Source: Diplodia intermedia
Taxonomy: Eukaryota > Ascomycota > Dothideomycetes > Botryosphaeriales > Botryosphaeriaceae
NCBI GenBank assembly: GCA_021495925.1
Contig: JAKEKT010000046.1
Location: forward strand, 186,001-250,000
Reading direction: 5' to 3'
DNA: 64,000 bases
Notes under the pieces: model-generated
Database searches by the model: none
What the model was told of the DNA's origin: nothing
What the model saw: the letters and a program-made list of their open reading frames with translations, nothing else
Program-made: the position numbers and the translations under genes
Shown: positions 20,822-32,334 of the stretch, one piece after another
How positions within the stretch are numbered: the first letter of the stretch is position 1
Layout of the letters: each line of letters opens with the position of its first letter

Positions 20822-22312
20822 TTTGATGGTGATGGAGGATGAGAGTGCTTGTTTGTGGAGGTTGGTGGTTGGTGGTTGGTTGTTGGTGGTTGGTGATTGT
20901 TGGTTTGATGTAAATGAGGACTGATGCTGGTATTCCGGTTTCGAGCGAGGGCTGACTTCCGCTTTATAGGGGAGATGGGGCCTCGGAAATGTCTGAACAG
21001 AAAGAGTGTCGTAGACGTGAGAGGCTTTTGGCTAACGGACGCCATTTTCCGGAGATTGTGGAGACAGTCTGCTCGTCTGGGAGAGAGGCCTGCTTGGTGG
21101 ACGTGGCAGTGCCAGAACAGCGTTAGCATCAACGCCGGGTTCTCGGGCTGTGCTGCTGCGCCGCGCCTTTCGGTCTGGGTTATTGGTATTTGGATGGGCA
21201 ACGGACACTAGGAACAAGTGCAAGGCACTAGTACCTCCAGTTCCTAGAATGACGTACTTGTTCACGTCTCTGTACGTGTCCGGTGCTGTCCGGCAGGTAC
21301 GGTTGAGGATATACACGATGCAGAAATCATGGGGGATTTGAGAATGCTGGACGTCAGGCAAAGGTCGGAGAGATGCGGCGGTTTGGCAGTAGCCAGAAGG
21401 TGTCTTGAGCATCTCCGGTGGAAAGCCACGAGGCGGAGGCTTGTCTGGGGCCGAGGACCTAGCGCGGGTGATCGCCAGCCGATCCGTCACCAATCGGGAA
21501 ATCCGAGTGCCCCATTCGGCACTCCACTCAACATGCCGCGGCTGCTCCTCACCGATCAGCGCTGCCATGGGAGCCAAAGGCTCGCGGACAAGCTTCGTCA
21601 CGGCTCGGAAATGGGGATCGGCACCTTGTCGCCGTCACCGGCCAACTTTGTTTCCACACTTGACGCAGAATTCGGAGGCAGTTCCGAATCTGCCGGGCTA
21701 GACCACCACTTCCAAATCGGGTACTCAACTCGAGCCCACCAGGCCGGTTGAACCCTGGACCACCAACACACAGCCCGGTCTCAGACTCCAACGCCGCCGT
21801 AGCCTTGCCAATTCCGGCGCAATGGTGACGGCTCTTCACGTGCAGAGACGTCACCGCGAGGGCTGGATTGCATGGCAACTACATGTGAAATCCCGGTAAC
21901 TGCTGCCTCGTGGCACCATATGACAAACCATATTCTGCGCTGAATCCAGCCCACTCAAACCCTGCATGAGAACGCAATCCATGCAAGTATACTTGGATGT
22001 CCTGTTTTGGAGTCTCTACAGTAGCATACTTCGCCGTAAAAAAAAAAAGTACCGAACCAGGAACAGTGATCAAAAGCAGACACCTGCTGCCTGCAGGTGC
22101 TTTTATATGCCAATAAATACTCTCGTACTCATGATAGCCCTTGTCAAGAGTCGTGAGATGGAGCTCGAGTCCACTACACAAGACACTCCCGCATTTGATG
22201 AAGCTGTACAATTCCTAGCCCTACAGAGCATCATTAGACAGCAGCCAAAGAAAGATGTGGTGGCTTGAGAAAGCCTCGTCTATTATCACCTATCGACCCT
22301 TTTAAGTAAACG
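20822..22312. other. Intergenic 1.5 kb with GGTTGGT-rich tract
   Basis: The left end (about 20858-20900) is a run of GGTTGGT/GTTGGTG units just upstream of the secreted-protein start, probably in its 5' leader. The rest shows no gene. A poly-A run lies at about 22039-22049. Confidence 0.45.
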
Positions 22313-24993
22313 CTACTCCTCCTTCCCCGTAGCCTCGACATGAACCGTGCTCACCGCCTGCTGCTCCTCCCTCCTCTTCGCATTCCTCACCGCAGCCCTA
22401 ACCGCCGCGGGCAGATCCAGATGGAAGAACGGCCGATTAACTCCATACACGGTAGCAAACCTCTTCCTCGCCGCACCACCACCACCACCACCACCACCGC
22501 TCTCCACATCATCATCCCCCAACCCTCCCACCTTCTTCTCATCCCTCACCTCCTCCACACTCGCGCCCCCCACCTCCGCCACCGCAAACAACCCCTCGCT
22601 CCCAACAACACCCGCCTTACCACCATACCCGAACCCCGCCGCCCCCAACGCCCTCCTCGCCCACCTCCCCCCCACCCCCGCAAAATGCCACTCCACCGCA
22701 CCCCCATCCTCACCACCCCCCGCATACCTCTCCACCTGCGCCCTCACATCCACCAACCCCTGCACCCCCGTAACATCCAACTCCGCCACCGCACCAAAAT
22801 CCAGCACCACGGCCCTCAACACCGGCCGCTCGTCGTTCTCCGCGTCTTCGGCGACGGCTTGGCCGCGCCGCGGGCCCGGATCGTTCCACGGCCGGTCGCC
22901 CGGGCGGGCGTAGCGCGTGGCGCCGCGCGCGGGACGCGTGTGGGCGAAGATGGCGGCGGTGAGGGCGGAGAGGTAGGTGGATTGGTTGGCGTAGGTGAGG
23001 GTGTCGGTGAGGCGGTAGATGAGGATGCCCGGGTGGGGTGGGAGGGGGGTGGGGAGGGTGGGGTTGTGGGTGGGGGGGTTGGTGAGGGGGAGGTAGGCGG
23101 AGGTGGTGTGGGTGGTGGTGGTGAGGTCGAGGGGGGAGGAGGAGGAGGAGGCGGTGGTGGTTGTGGTGGGAGTGCTGGGGTGGTGGTCGATGGCTTCGGT
23201 GGAGGAAGAGTCGGGGTTGCAGGGGTCTTGGGGGTGTTGTTGTTGTTGTCTCGCGGACGCGAAGTCGGCGTCGGTCAGGTAGTGCACCTTGACGTGGCCC
23301 AGGACGAGCCCCTTGGCGCGGGCGTGGCGGAAGAGCAGGACGGCGGCCGAGGCGGCGATGGCCGTGTAGATGCCGTTCTCGATGTTGGTGAAGACGGTGA
23401 CGAGCACGCCGGCGAAGAAGATGACGACCTCGAGCGGCGAGATCTGGTAGAAGCGGTAGACGACGTCGGGCGGCGTGATCAGGTCGCCCACGGCGTGGAT
23501 GATCAGCCCCGCCAGGCTGGCCATGGGGATGTAGAAGAACACCGACGTCAGCGCGTACAGCGCCAGCAGCACGAGCACCGCCGTGAAGATGCCGGCCAGC
23601 GGCGTGCGCACCCCGGCCTTGGACTTGATGGCTGTGCGCGAGAAGGAGCCCGTGGCCGGGTATCCGCCCAGGAAGGGGCCGAAGACGTTGGTGAAGCCGA
23701 GGGCGACGAGCTCCTGCGAGGGGTCGATGGTGTAGTTGTTGATTCGTCCGAAGGATTTGGAGATGGCAATATGCTCGATCAGCAGGACAATGATGGCGGC
23801 AGGGAGCTCGCTCGAGAAGGCGCGGATGAGACGGCCGTCAATGTGGGGCACTCCGGCGTGTTGGAATCCTGGAGGAGGTTAGTCTAGACTTCTAAGAGGA
23901 AACGGGGAGTAGCTGAGCACCTCTTGGGACAGTCCCGAGAATCTTGAACTTGGCCTCTTTAGCGTTAGAGATATCCCTGTTTGAGAGCCAGCTGATCATC
24001 GTGTACAGCAAGATGATGAAAGCCATCCTCAATGTGGAAAGGAAGAACCACATCTTCTTTCGGTGCGGCTGCCTCTCGGACATGGTGTTGCAAACCCAGC
24101 GGATGAAGTACAACAGGAAGAGAGCACTGAGGCCAAGTGCGGCGTCGACCTTTGACGATCCAAGCTTTTTGAGCGTGTTGATCAAGACTTTGTAGGTAGC
24201 CTCGCGGGTGTTGATGCCAGAAATGCCCATCATTGCCGGAACCTGGCCGACAGCAATGCTGAAGGCAGCGCCCGTCATGAAAGACGTGATAGCGACAAGC
24301 GGGATGAACTCGACGATCCAACCGGCGCGGATGAGGCCGATGAAGAGAAGGATCGCCCCGGATATGAGCGACAGACCCCGGGCCACCTGCTCGGCGGGAA
24401 TATCGGGATGCTTGTCCTGGACTTTGATAACGATGTTGCCGACGATGGTGGACATGACGGCAACGGTCTGGGTTGTGACTGTCAGGCCGCTGCATCTTCT
24501 CTCCAGCTCTGAGCATGCCAACTTACCCCAATAGTAATGTCCTTCGAGGTGGCAAAAGCCCAGTACAACAGGAATCCGACAAAAGACGTGTACAGTCCGT
24601 ATTCCGGGCTCAGCTTGGCGAGCAAGGCATAAGCCATGCCCTGCGGCACGACGACGAAGCCAACCGTAACACCTGTAAAAGTCAGTCAGACAGGCATGAC
24701 ACAGATAGAACAGACTTACCAGCAATGATGTCTCCAGTCAGCCATTGAAGATTGTAGTGGAAGATCCAGTTCCAAAAAGGGAAGAGGTCCTTTATATAGC
24801 GAGCGGCGGCGGCACGGGTAGGCTTGAACTGCATCAGGTACTCCTTCACCGTCGGCTCGTCCTCGAAGTACGGCTCGACGTCGCCGGGAAGTAGCGTCGC
24901 ATACTCATGCCTGTCCGGCTCCTGCCTGTAATCGACGTTGATGCCGAGTAGCTTGGCCAAGACACGACCGAAGTCATTGCCGCGTGACGGCAT
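22313..24993 (-). CDS. Sulfate permease, SulP family with STAS domain (840 aa)
   Basis: Plasma-membrane proton:sulfate symporter feeding sulfur assimilation; like yeast Sul1/Sul2 and Neurospora CYS-14. Exons 24720-24993, 24527-24672, 23921-24467 and 22313-23868 are joined by introns of 47, 59 and 52 nt. A cytosolic N-terminus with FPFWNWIFHYNLQWLTGD leads into the SulP signature VVVPQGMAYALLAKLSPEYG and DITIGTVAVMS. About 10-14 membrane segments follow up to residue ~520. GHVKVHYLTD marks the cytosolic linker. The STAS domain (about 590-800) has ILIYRLTDTLTYANQSTYL and the nucleotide-loop-like VLDFGAVAELDVTGVQGLVD. Odd features are a ~65-residue Pro/Ser/Thr/His linker before STAS and a poly-Gly run near the C-terminus. 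Sul1/Sul2/Cys14 orthology is not resolved. Confidence 0.92.
23030..23170 (+). repeat. G-rich tract inside the sulfate permease gene
   Basis: The plus strand, which is the template here, carries many runs of three to seven G separated by one to four bases. It encodes the Pro/Thr/Ser linker of the permease. The pattern fits the usual consensus for G-quadruplex formation. Confidence 0.7.
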
Positions 24994-27900
24994 GCTGGGC
25001 GGAGTGGGATATCGAATGGCACAAAGTCACTCTGGAGGGACAAAACACATGGCACCAAGTCCATCTTTAAACCTTGCTTCTCGTTGACTGAATTTTCAGA
25101 TCGAACGACAGCGGAAAAACATAAATGCCCAGGCTCTCGGTATTCTTGGTGGCTCGGTCTGGGCCGAACGTTGTAGGCGTTGATTGCCGGACATTGGGCG
25201 GGCGAGGTCAAAAAACAGCGACCGGCTTGCACGCGCAATTGCCAGGCGAAATGTCGTCAGACACTAGCTTCTTGTCCTGCTCGCTTGTCCGCAACCGTCC
25301 GGCTTGGGTGGCTTGTTCGCCAAGGTGTCGCCTCGGGCTCGCCTTGGCGGCTGGGGCCATGACAACGTTTGTAGCCTCCGTCCCTCCCCATTTACACAAT
25401 TAAATGTCGAATAGGAGATTTCGGCCAATCAGCTCGTGGTCGGTACTTGGGAGACATTGCTTTAGCCACGGCGTAATGCCAGGCTCATCCAGACCCTGAA
25501 ATCCAAAAGATGCCAAGGGTCTCTGACGAACCCGGTACTCGGGTAATGCGCCTATTCTTTTTTGGAAAACCTCGATATCGCACGTCATTTGCCCTTAAAT
25601 TCTCGGTTCAGCCGCACTACAGCCAGCTGATAGAAATTCAGCTAGGGACAACACCTCAATATCCCAAAGGTGCGTTGCGGGGCCGCCGAGCTCGACGTCA
25701 TTCTTTTGTTTATCATCTGCGATGGGGAAGCCGAAGAGCTCTTAGAATTGCCCGAGTTGAAAGAAACATTAAGGGGGGTCCTTTCAGCGTCACGCAACCT
25801 CCCATTCAGTTTGTGTCACTAAACCCTATCTTTTAGCAACTTCTTGGCGTGGTGTAATCGATCTGAGTCGTATAGAATCCTATGACTAAATCTCAGATAG
25901 ATGTGCGAGCGAGGCACGGATTCTGACATCATCGCTAATTGTTTATGGTGCCATATCTGAGTTGAGGATCCAGGGAGAAGGGTTGCCCGAAAGCGAACGA
26001 GGATGTGACAAAGAGAGTTATAAGCCAATTATACGACCCATACAAAGCGGGTGATTTCAGCGTGCTATCAGTTCTGGGTCTTGAGATTTCTTGGAGACTG
26101 TAAAGGCTAATCTTTTCACTTCTCAGTGAGACCCACTGAGCTGCTTGAAGAAGCCGTTCTTGATCATCAGCAGCAGCCTTGCTCGGGACGCTGTGGAAAG
26201 AAGGTACAAGAAAAAGGGAGGCGACGCTTGTCATTCAAAAATAAAGCCCTGATTCAAAAATAGTGCAGCGTTAGAACTCGTCGAGGGGATACGAGTCGCA
26301 ATCTCAACCATCTCGGAATCCCAACTGCCGTGATTTCGAACCATTCATTGAACAGACGATGAGTGCGCTGGATTGCGAAATCAAGGGGGTTCTGCATTGT
26401 GGCTGAGCTTTGACCGTCAATGCGTTTGGTTCGGGCTACATGGACTCCTGAATGCACGGAACAGTACAAACAAACATCCAGTAGCTAAGTCAAGGATATG
26501 CTCTGCGCAAGCCTCATCTGGTCCTGTTCATGATTGTCTATATGTTTAGTTTATAATAGCAGGAATTCTCGAAGTGATCCTGAACGTCGCCTGTACGATA
26601 TTGCCCCATCCGTAGTATGGCAGTGCGGGGAGCAAGTGCTCAGGGGATGTGACGAATGATGGACAAGAAAGCCTACCAGGGCAGTCCTGGAGTTTGTAGT
26701 GATGGACTGCCAACAGGCAGAACAGTTGAAGGTGGAACAGAAAGCGGTGATGGGCCAGGACAGCGAAGATATTGTTGCGGCTGTGCAGAGAGAAAATAAA
26801 GATAGACATGCAGGGGGCCAGAACTGCTGCGTCGCAAAGGGAAATCGGTTGTCACTAGAGGCTCCGCGCCGGTATTCGGATTTGTTCTCCACTTTTGATA
26901 GACTGCGCGAAAGTCCTACAGAATATCATTGCGCAAGGTCTGCATTAAGGCCGAAAATCGGCGACTATCAAACAACGACGTTGTATCATCGTCGCCCCTC
27001 GATTCGATCCGGGGAAGACAGGAAGAGGGAAAGAGTTGGCACGCGAAAACGGAGCAAAAGCTTCGAGAAAGGCAAGTCGCGGCGGCAATCCGAACGCGCT
27101 GTTCCACCGCAGCAAGACGTATCCACCGAAAACGTGGCGGCGCAGTCCTGGACGAAAGTGTTGGGAGCAATCTAGCGTTTCGAGAGCTATGACGCCCCGA
27201 AGCGAATATACCCTCGGTCGCCAACCCAGCCTTCATTCGCCCAAGATGCGGAGGGAGGAAAATAGCGCGGCTGCTGCAGTGCACCAAGATTGCTGCTCGT
27301 ACATCTCTCGGTCGAAGAGGAAGAAAGGAAAGACCTGAGACACGAGGGCCACGATAGAACGTCCAGTTAAGGGCCTGTCCGGAAGGCGGCGCGCAAGCCC
27401 CACCCAATGGCCCCGTACCCCTGCAAGTCGCCCTCTCTGACGAGCGCCGTTCCGCAGCGCACAGAAGACGGGGGGAGCAATCGCCGCGGATCTGCGCCAG
27501 TTTCAGATTCTTCCCTTTCCCTTTTCTCTCTTGACAGGAAACGGTGGTCTAGACCTCGTTACCTGGCGGCGTATGTATGTAACTGTATCAAAATTACGCA
27601 GGGATCCCGAAAGGGAAATGCCCTCGCACGGCCCAGCAGCCGCTTCCTCTTCTCTCCCGAGCATAGCAATACGCTCTATCGAGGTGGACGCTATACGGCG
27701 GCATGCTATACATTCATGTTTGTAGTGGAAGACGCTCAACTCGGACCCCGGCCGGAAGAGGTTGGTGCCATGTTACCTGCATGCCTGAAACGAGCCACAG
27801 GTTAGTCGAGTCTCCGTCCATTCACGACGGAGGGCTTTCAAATAGAAGCACAGGGTTCCATGCCTCCCATGCTCCGATCATTCGCCCCATGGACCGCGAC

Positions 27901-28547
27901 TTCATAACATCCGAGCCGAGGCTTCGAGATAGCCCAACAAAAAAAAAGCAAAGTAACCTTTTTTCCGCGACAACGGGACCGCAACACGCGTCATCTTCAT
28001 GGAGCCGCGGGTCCACATTTGGCGAGCTGCAGTACAGGGCGACGAGGAAGGCTGGTTCAACCATGTGCGGGGCATGTCCAAACCCGTGCCGTGCGCCATG
28101 TTTGGACCTGTCCCGACTCGCAGGATGGGAATCAAACTTTGCCCTGCATGGACTTGTTGGTAAACAGGCTCTTATCACACGTCCCGAGGCTGTTTTACCT
28201 AATTAACGTCAGGCAAGCCGCTCTAGAATATCCCATCGTTCCCGCAACTCCTGTGGGAGGCGGGGCTCGTACTCGGCATGGACCGTTTAGACCATTGTCC
28301 TCGCCAAGTGAGAAGCGTGTAGCATAGAAAGATGGATGGGCTTGGCACTTTATGCCAAAGTTTAACGTTCATTGATACCTAAAGGAAAAAGGGTATTCGT
28401 GACATGCTGTGGTGTTCTCGAGGTTAAGCTCTGCTAATTCATCGCCACCGAACCCTCAATGCGAAATGCAAACAAATTGAAAACGTGACATAACTTTTGC
28501 ACCATTTGACTCCTAGCCAGCTTTATGAACCGACTGCACGCCCTTTC
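24994..28547. other. Gene-poor 3.5 kb between sulfate permease and DAHP synthase
   Basis: No protein gene was recognised on either strand. Open frames are short, overlap in several frames and lack motifs. Around 25.8-26.6 kb the sequence is AT-richer; around 27.0-28.0 kb it is GC-richer, with frames up to about 165 codons that I could not relate to any family. The left end should hold the permease promoter. Non-coding RNA or decayed sequence is possible but not shown. Confidence 0.45.
25049..25058. promoter_or_regulatory. Possible CYS3/MetR-type site upstream of the sulfate permease
   Basis: ATGGCACCAA matches 9 of 10 positions of the palindrome ATGRYRYCAT bound by the sulfur regulators CYS3/MetR, and lies about 55 bp before the permease start. 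Sulfate permease genes are known targets of these factors. A single near-match can arise by chance. Confidence 0.3.
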
Positions 28548-29782
28548 TCAGTGCGTGCCGTTGACTCCGTTCTGGGCCTTTTCCCGGCGCTCCTTGATAG
28601 CCGCGGCCAGGTTCTCGAGCACGCCAACAGTCGTCTCCCAGTCGATGCAGGCATCAGTGATGCTGACGCCCTTCTTGAGCCCCGAAGGGCCTTCCGCCGG
28701 CACCTTCTGGTTACCCTCATGAATGTTCGACTCGATCATGACACCGACAATGCCCGTCTCGCCCTCGCGGATCTGGTCAGCAATGGTGCTGGCAACGATG
28801 GGCTGGTTGCGGTGGTTCTTGTTGGAGTTGCCTGCAGTAAAAGACATCAGTGAGCCGCGCTTCAGACGCTGGTGTGGTCGGGCCGGGGAAGCATACCGTG
28901 CGAGCAGTCGATCATCATCACCTCCCTCTGGCCCTTCGCCTTGAGTGCCTCGCGAGCGGCCTTGACGCTATCCTTGTCGTAGTTGGTACCCTTGGTACCA
29001 CCGCGGAGAATGACGAAGCAGTGCTCGTTGCCGGACGTCTTGGTGATGGCAGCCAGCCCCTGCTTGGTCACACCCAAGAAGTGGTGCTTCGCGGCACCGG
29101 CGCCAATGGCGTCGACGGCGACACCCAGGCTACCGTCGGTGCCGTTCTTGAAGCCAATGGGGTAGGACAGACCGGAGGCCAGCTCACGGTGCAACTGGGA
29201 CTCGGTGGTACGTGCGCCAATGGCACCCAGCGAGATCAGGTCGGAGAGGAACTGGGGCGAGATGGTGTCGAGCATCTCACTGGCGATGGGCATGCCCTGG
29301 CCGGTCAGGTCGCAGTAGAGCTTACGCGAGACGCGAAGGCCCTTGTTGATCTTGTAGCTCTCGTCCATGTCCGGGTCGTTGATCAGGCCCTTCCAGCCGA
29401 CCGTGGTGCGGGGCTTCTCGAGGTAGGCGCGCATGATGATGCACAGCTCGTTGTTCAGCTTGTCGGCCAGGGCCTTGAGGCGCTGGCAGTACTCGACGGC
29501 CGTCTCGGGGTCGTGGATGGAGCAGGGGCCGACCATGACCAGCAGGCGGTCGTCCTGCTGGGAAATGATGCGGGCGGCCTCGCGACGGCCCTTCAGGACC
29601 GTCTTTTGCGAGACATCACTGACAGGAAGCTCCGAGGACAGCAGCTGGGGAGGGATGAGGGGGTCGTAGCCCTCGACTGCGTTGTCTTAGTCTGTGCAAT
29701 GTGGCGGCGGGACAGCGGCGGGGCTCTTACCGCGAACATCGTCGCTGAGCTCGGTCTTGAGCTGATCAATTGCGTCGGCCAT
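28548..29782 (-). CDS. 3-deoxy-7-phosphoheptulonate (DAHP) synthase, class I
   Basis: Cytosolic first enzyme of the shikimate pathway, condensing phosphoenolpyruvate and erythrose 4-phosphate. Exons 29731-29782, 28897-29676 and 28548-28831, with introns of 54 and 65 nt, give 371 residues, the length of yeast Aro3/Aro4. Signatures in order are GYDPLIPPQLL, LVMVGPCSIHDPETAVEYC, MRAYLEKPRTTVGWKGLIND, GARTTESQLHRELASGL, GFKNGTDGSLGVAVDAI and MIDCSHGNSNKNH spanning the second splice. The tail ends in NGVNGTH. The N-terminal extension typical of feedback-regulated fungal enzymes is present. Whether it is the tyrosine- or phenylalanine-sensitive isozyme cannot be decided by eye. A TGAGTCA site lies about 110 bp upstream. 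Confidence 0.95.
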
Positions 29783-30984
29783 GGCGGTTGGGGTGCGCAG
29801 AGGGTTCTGAGAGCAGGGAGAAATAGCAGGGAGTGCCGACTTGTGCCTATAAGAGGGGGTGGTTGGTGGGTGGGCGGGCGAAAAAAGTAGTGAGTCAATG
29901 CCGGCACGCCCTATGAGCTGACTGGAATAATTTTGGGCGGGTAGGGCCAGTGCACCAAGCCGCCGGTCGGAGTTGCGGTGCACGCCCCGCCGCCGCTGCT
30001 TCTGGAAGAGTTACGCGATTACCTGACGCGCGCGTTCTGTAAAGAAAGCCCCCACGGAGCTCGTTTCTGTGCGCATAATATTGTCATTATGCGCGTGCAT
30101 GAATCCAGCGATTGCGGATCCGTACATCCGTCGAGCAGCAGAGACACACCCTGGAGATCTTCGAGCTTTCCTGCGCCTCCATGTCTCCGGCGGGATCGGC
30201 AGAGCAGCAGCAGCAGCAGCCGCCGGGTGAATAATGCTGACTGACGTCGGAGCGGAGCCTACAACAACGCAACCAGCGGCCACCTGCGAGAGCCCCAGCA
30301 GCTGCGCGGGCGTCATGGCCACATGTTGCCTTGTGGGGCCTGGGAACCACAGGAACGTGTTATCAGCCACAGCAGCAGGAACGCCGATCTACTAATCACG
30401 TCCCGCCCGTGTCAGCAAAATGTGGCTCGCCTCCTCGTCGGGCGCGGCAGGCATCCGCTTGTCAGGGCGCACCAGGGTTGCAGCTGCAGCGCCGACTTGG
30501 CGCCGGCGCGTACTGTCGCCCGCGCAAACGCAACAGCAGCGTTGCGTTTCTGCGGCATGGCGCCGGGCTCGCCAATCTCGCGTGCGCATGAAGAGAGGGA
30601 CGGGATGCTGCGCGCAGGCGCTTCGCGAGGTGCAATCAGCAGCTGCCCTGTGTCGTGGCGTAGCCCCGGATACCTAGACGGGCGCCGGCGGCTGTTGTGA
30701 CGGGCGGCGGGCCCGTGCGTGGGGCTGGTTTCACTTTCCTGGCAGGATGTCAAGCAGCTCAGCGGCCATCGCACCCCGCCCTCTTTGGCTGCCTGGACAG
30801 GCCGGTGACTTCTCCTGAAACCCATCTTCGGCGCCAATCCCCCAACCCAGAAAAAGGCCCGCGCCCCTCATACAGTGATGTGCCCGAACCTTATATCGTA
30901 GCTCTGGACGTCCCCGCTGCCGTCACCATTGCCCATTCGCCATTTAACCTCGGCGCCCACTCGCTCTTGCGGCCAAACATCACC
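29783..30984. other. Divergent 1.2 kb intergenic region
   Basis: It separates the DAHP synthase start from the start at 30985 and must contain both promoters. Around 30200-30230 there is a short GCAGCAGCAGCAGCAGC run. No gene recognised; the small frames here lack family features. Confidence 0.45.
29891..29897 (-). promoter_or_regulatory. Gcn4/CPC1-type element before DAHP synthase
   Basis: TGAGTCA is a perfect TGA(C/G)TCA general-control site, about 110 bp upstream of the start codon. DAHP synthase genes in yeast and moulds are known targets of amino-acid cross-pathway control through Gcn4/CpcA/CPC1. Confidence 0.6.
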
Positions 30985-31883
30985 ATGTTCCAGCTACCGC
31001 AACGCATGGCCCTGAAGCGCCCCCGCGCCGACGACGACGACGACGCTTCAATCCACGTCGACCGCCACTACACCAAGGTACGGTGTCGGCTGCTCTCCCG
31101 GGATGCCATATAGTAACTATGACGCTGCAGAAGCACCGCAACGACGGGCCCTGTCCGCCACCGCCAGAGAACTTCTTCCAGAACAAGACCCTCAGCTTCT
31201 CTCAGAACCGCGCCAACTCGCCATGTCTGCCCGCCCTGACTCCAGGCCACTCGGACGAGTCGGGCTGTGACTCGCCCGAGCTGCCTGCATACGCCGACAC
31301 CGACATGGAGGACTGCATGGAAGACGACTTCAACGCCATGCGGTCCAACCCCAACTCGCCCGCTCTCCCTTTCATGCTGCCCGAGCGGCTCAATCCCCGC
31401 CATCAGGAGACAGAGCCCAGCACTGGCCGGATACCGACGCCCATATACGGCCATTTCCCTCCCAAGATCACGTCCAACGAGCCGGCCAACATCCGGACCA
31501 CAACGCTTCAGGAGCTGAGGGCGGCGTCGATGAACGCCCGCCGCAGCATAGCGAACAGAGACGTCGGCCGCGACATGCCCTCGCCCATCCGCGAGGACGA
31601 CATGGCCCTGACGCCGACCACCGTGGCCGGGAACCGGCTTTCACGCCTCCATGTTTCCGGCCGGGGCGGGGACGACCATGACGGCATGGATATGGACTCG
31701 CCGACGTTCGAGTCGCAGCGTCATGCCCCCGCCACCGCCACCGCCACCGCCGACTCGAAGCCCGGCCGTGCAAGAAGCGGAGCCATCACGGGCAAGAAGA
31801 AGTTCCACATGGGCTTCCGTGAGGACTGCCCGAAATGCCAGGCACGAGTGCCGGGGCACAACGCTCATTTCCTTCCCTCCTGA
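30985..31883 (+). CDS. Conserved fungal protein of unknown function (281 aa)
   Basis: Exons 30985-31077 and 31131-31883 (53-nt phase-0 intron) give 281 residues. The N-terminus has a short basic/acidic KRPRADDDDDAS stretch, NLS-like. The middle is Pro/Ser-rich and apparently disordered, with SPCLPALTPGHSDESGCDSP and an acidic TDMEDCMEDDF. The C-terminus carries the most conserved-looking part, KKKFHMGFREDCPKCQARVP followed by GHNAHFLPS; similar GxxxDCxKCxxxVPGHxxH endings occur in uncharacterised proteins of other moulds and suggest a small Cys/His metal site. No catalytic domain is visible. A second ATG seven codons in could also serve. Confidence 0.8.
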
Positions 31884-32334
31884 TATTTCGGCGGAGAACA
31901 TGATAACACGAAATGGACGCGACATATGAGTAAGAAGTGACATGGGCGTTGGCGTTTCAAAGGCATTATCAGACGGACTTCCCGGTTTCCAGTTACCAAC
32001 AGTACAGGAACGCTTATAAGAGAAAGACGGCGACCACCCCGCCTGGAAGGGAGTCAATCAAAATCTGCTCTTCGATTTACAAAGTTCAGGCGTTTTCCCA
32101 TCGGGTTGCTTTTTTGCACGTTCACATGGATTTGGAATAAGGTGCACACGGCCCACATCATGAAGGACGTGAGTGGGTACTGGGGCAAGTAAGCGGTTTC
32201 ACATTCTTCTTTCCTGCCAAGACATTGGCCCTTTTCCGTCATTATATCATTCCCCCCAGTCTATAGTCTATTATGCGAACAAAAGCCGTTGCAGCCGCAG
32301 TTTCCAATCCCTTCATTTTCGTCACTCATTTCCT
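31884..32334. other. Convergent intergenic before GH105
   Basis: About 450 bp between two 3' ends. No coding or structural signal recognised. Confidence 0.4.

Noticed and set aside
22340..23887. 515-codon open frame on the plus strand
   Set aside because: It lies opposite the sulfate permease exon, is made of Arg/Gly/Val-rich low-complexity sequence and has no domain; a shadow of GC-rich coding.
26320..26400. TTCGAAACC-like B-box, possible tRNA
   Set aside because: The flanking bases do not form a T-stem, acceptor stem or A-box on either strand.
28850..29890. 346-codon open frame on the plus strand
   Set aside because: Antisense to DAHP synthase; composition-driven shadow.
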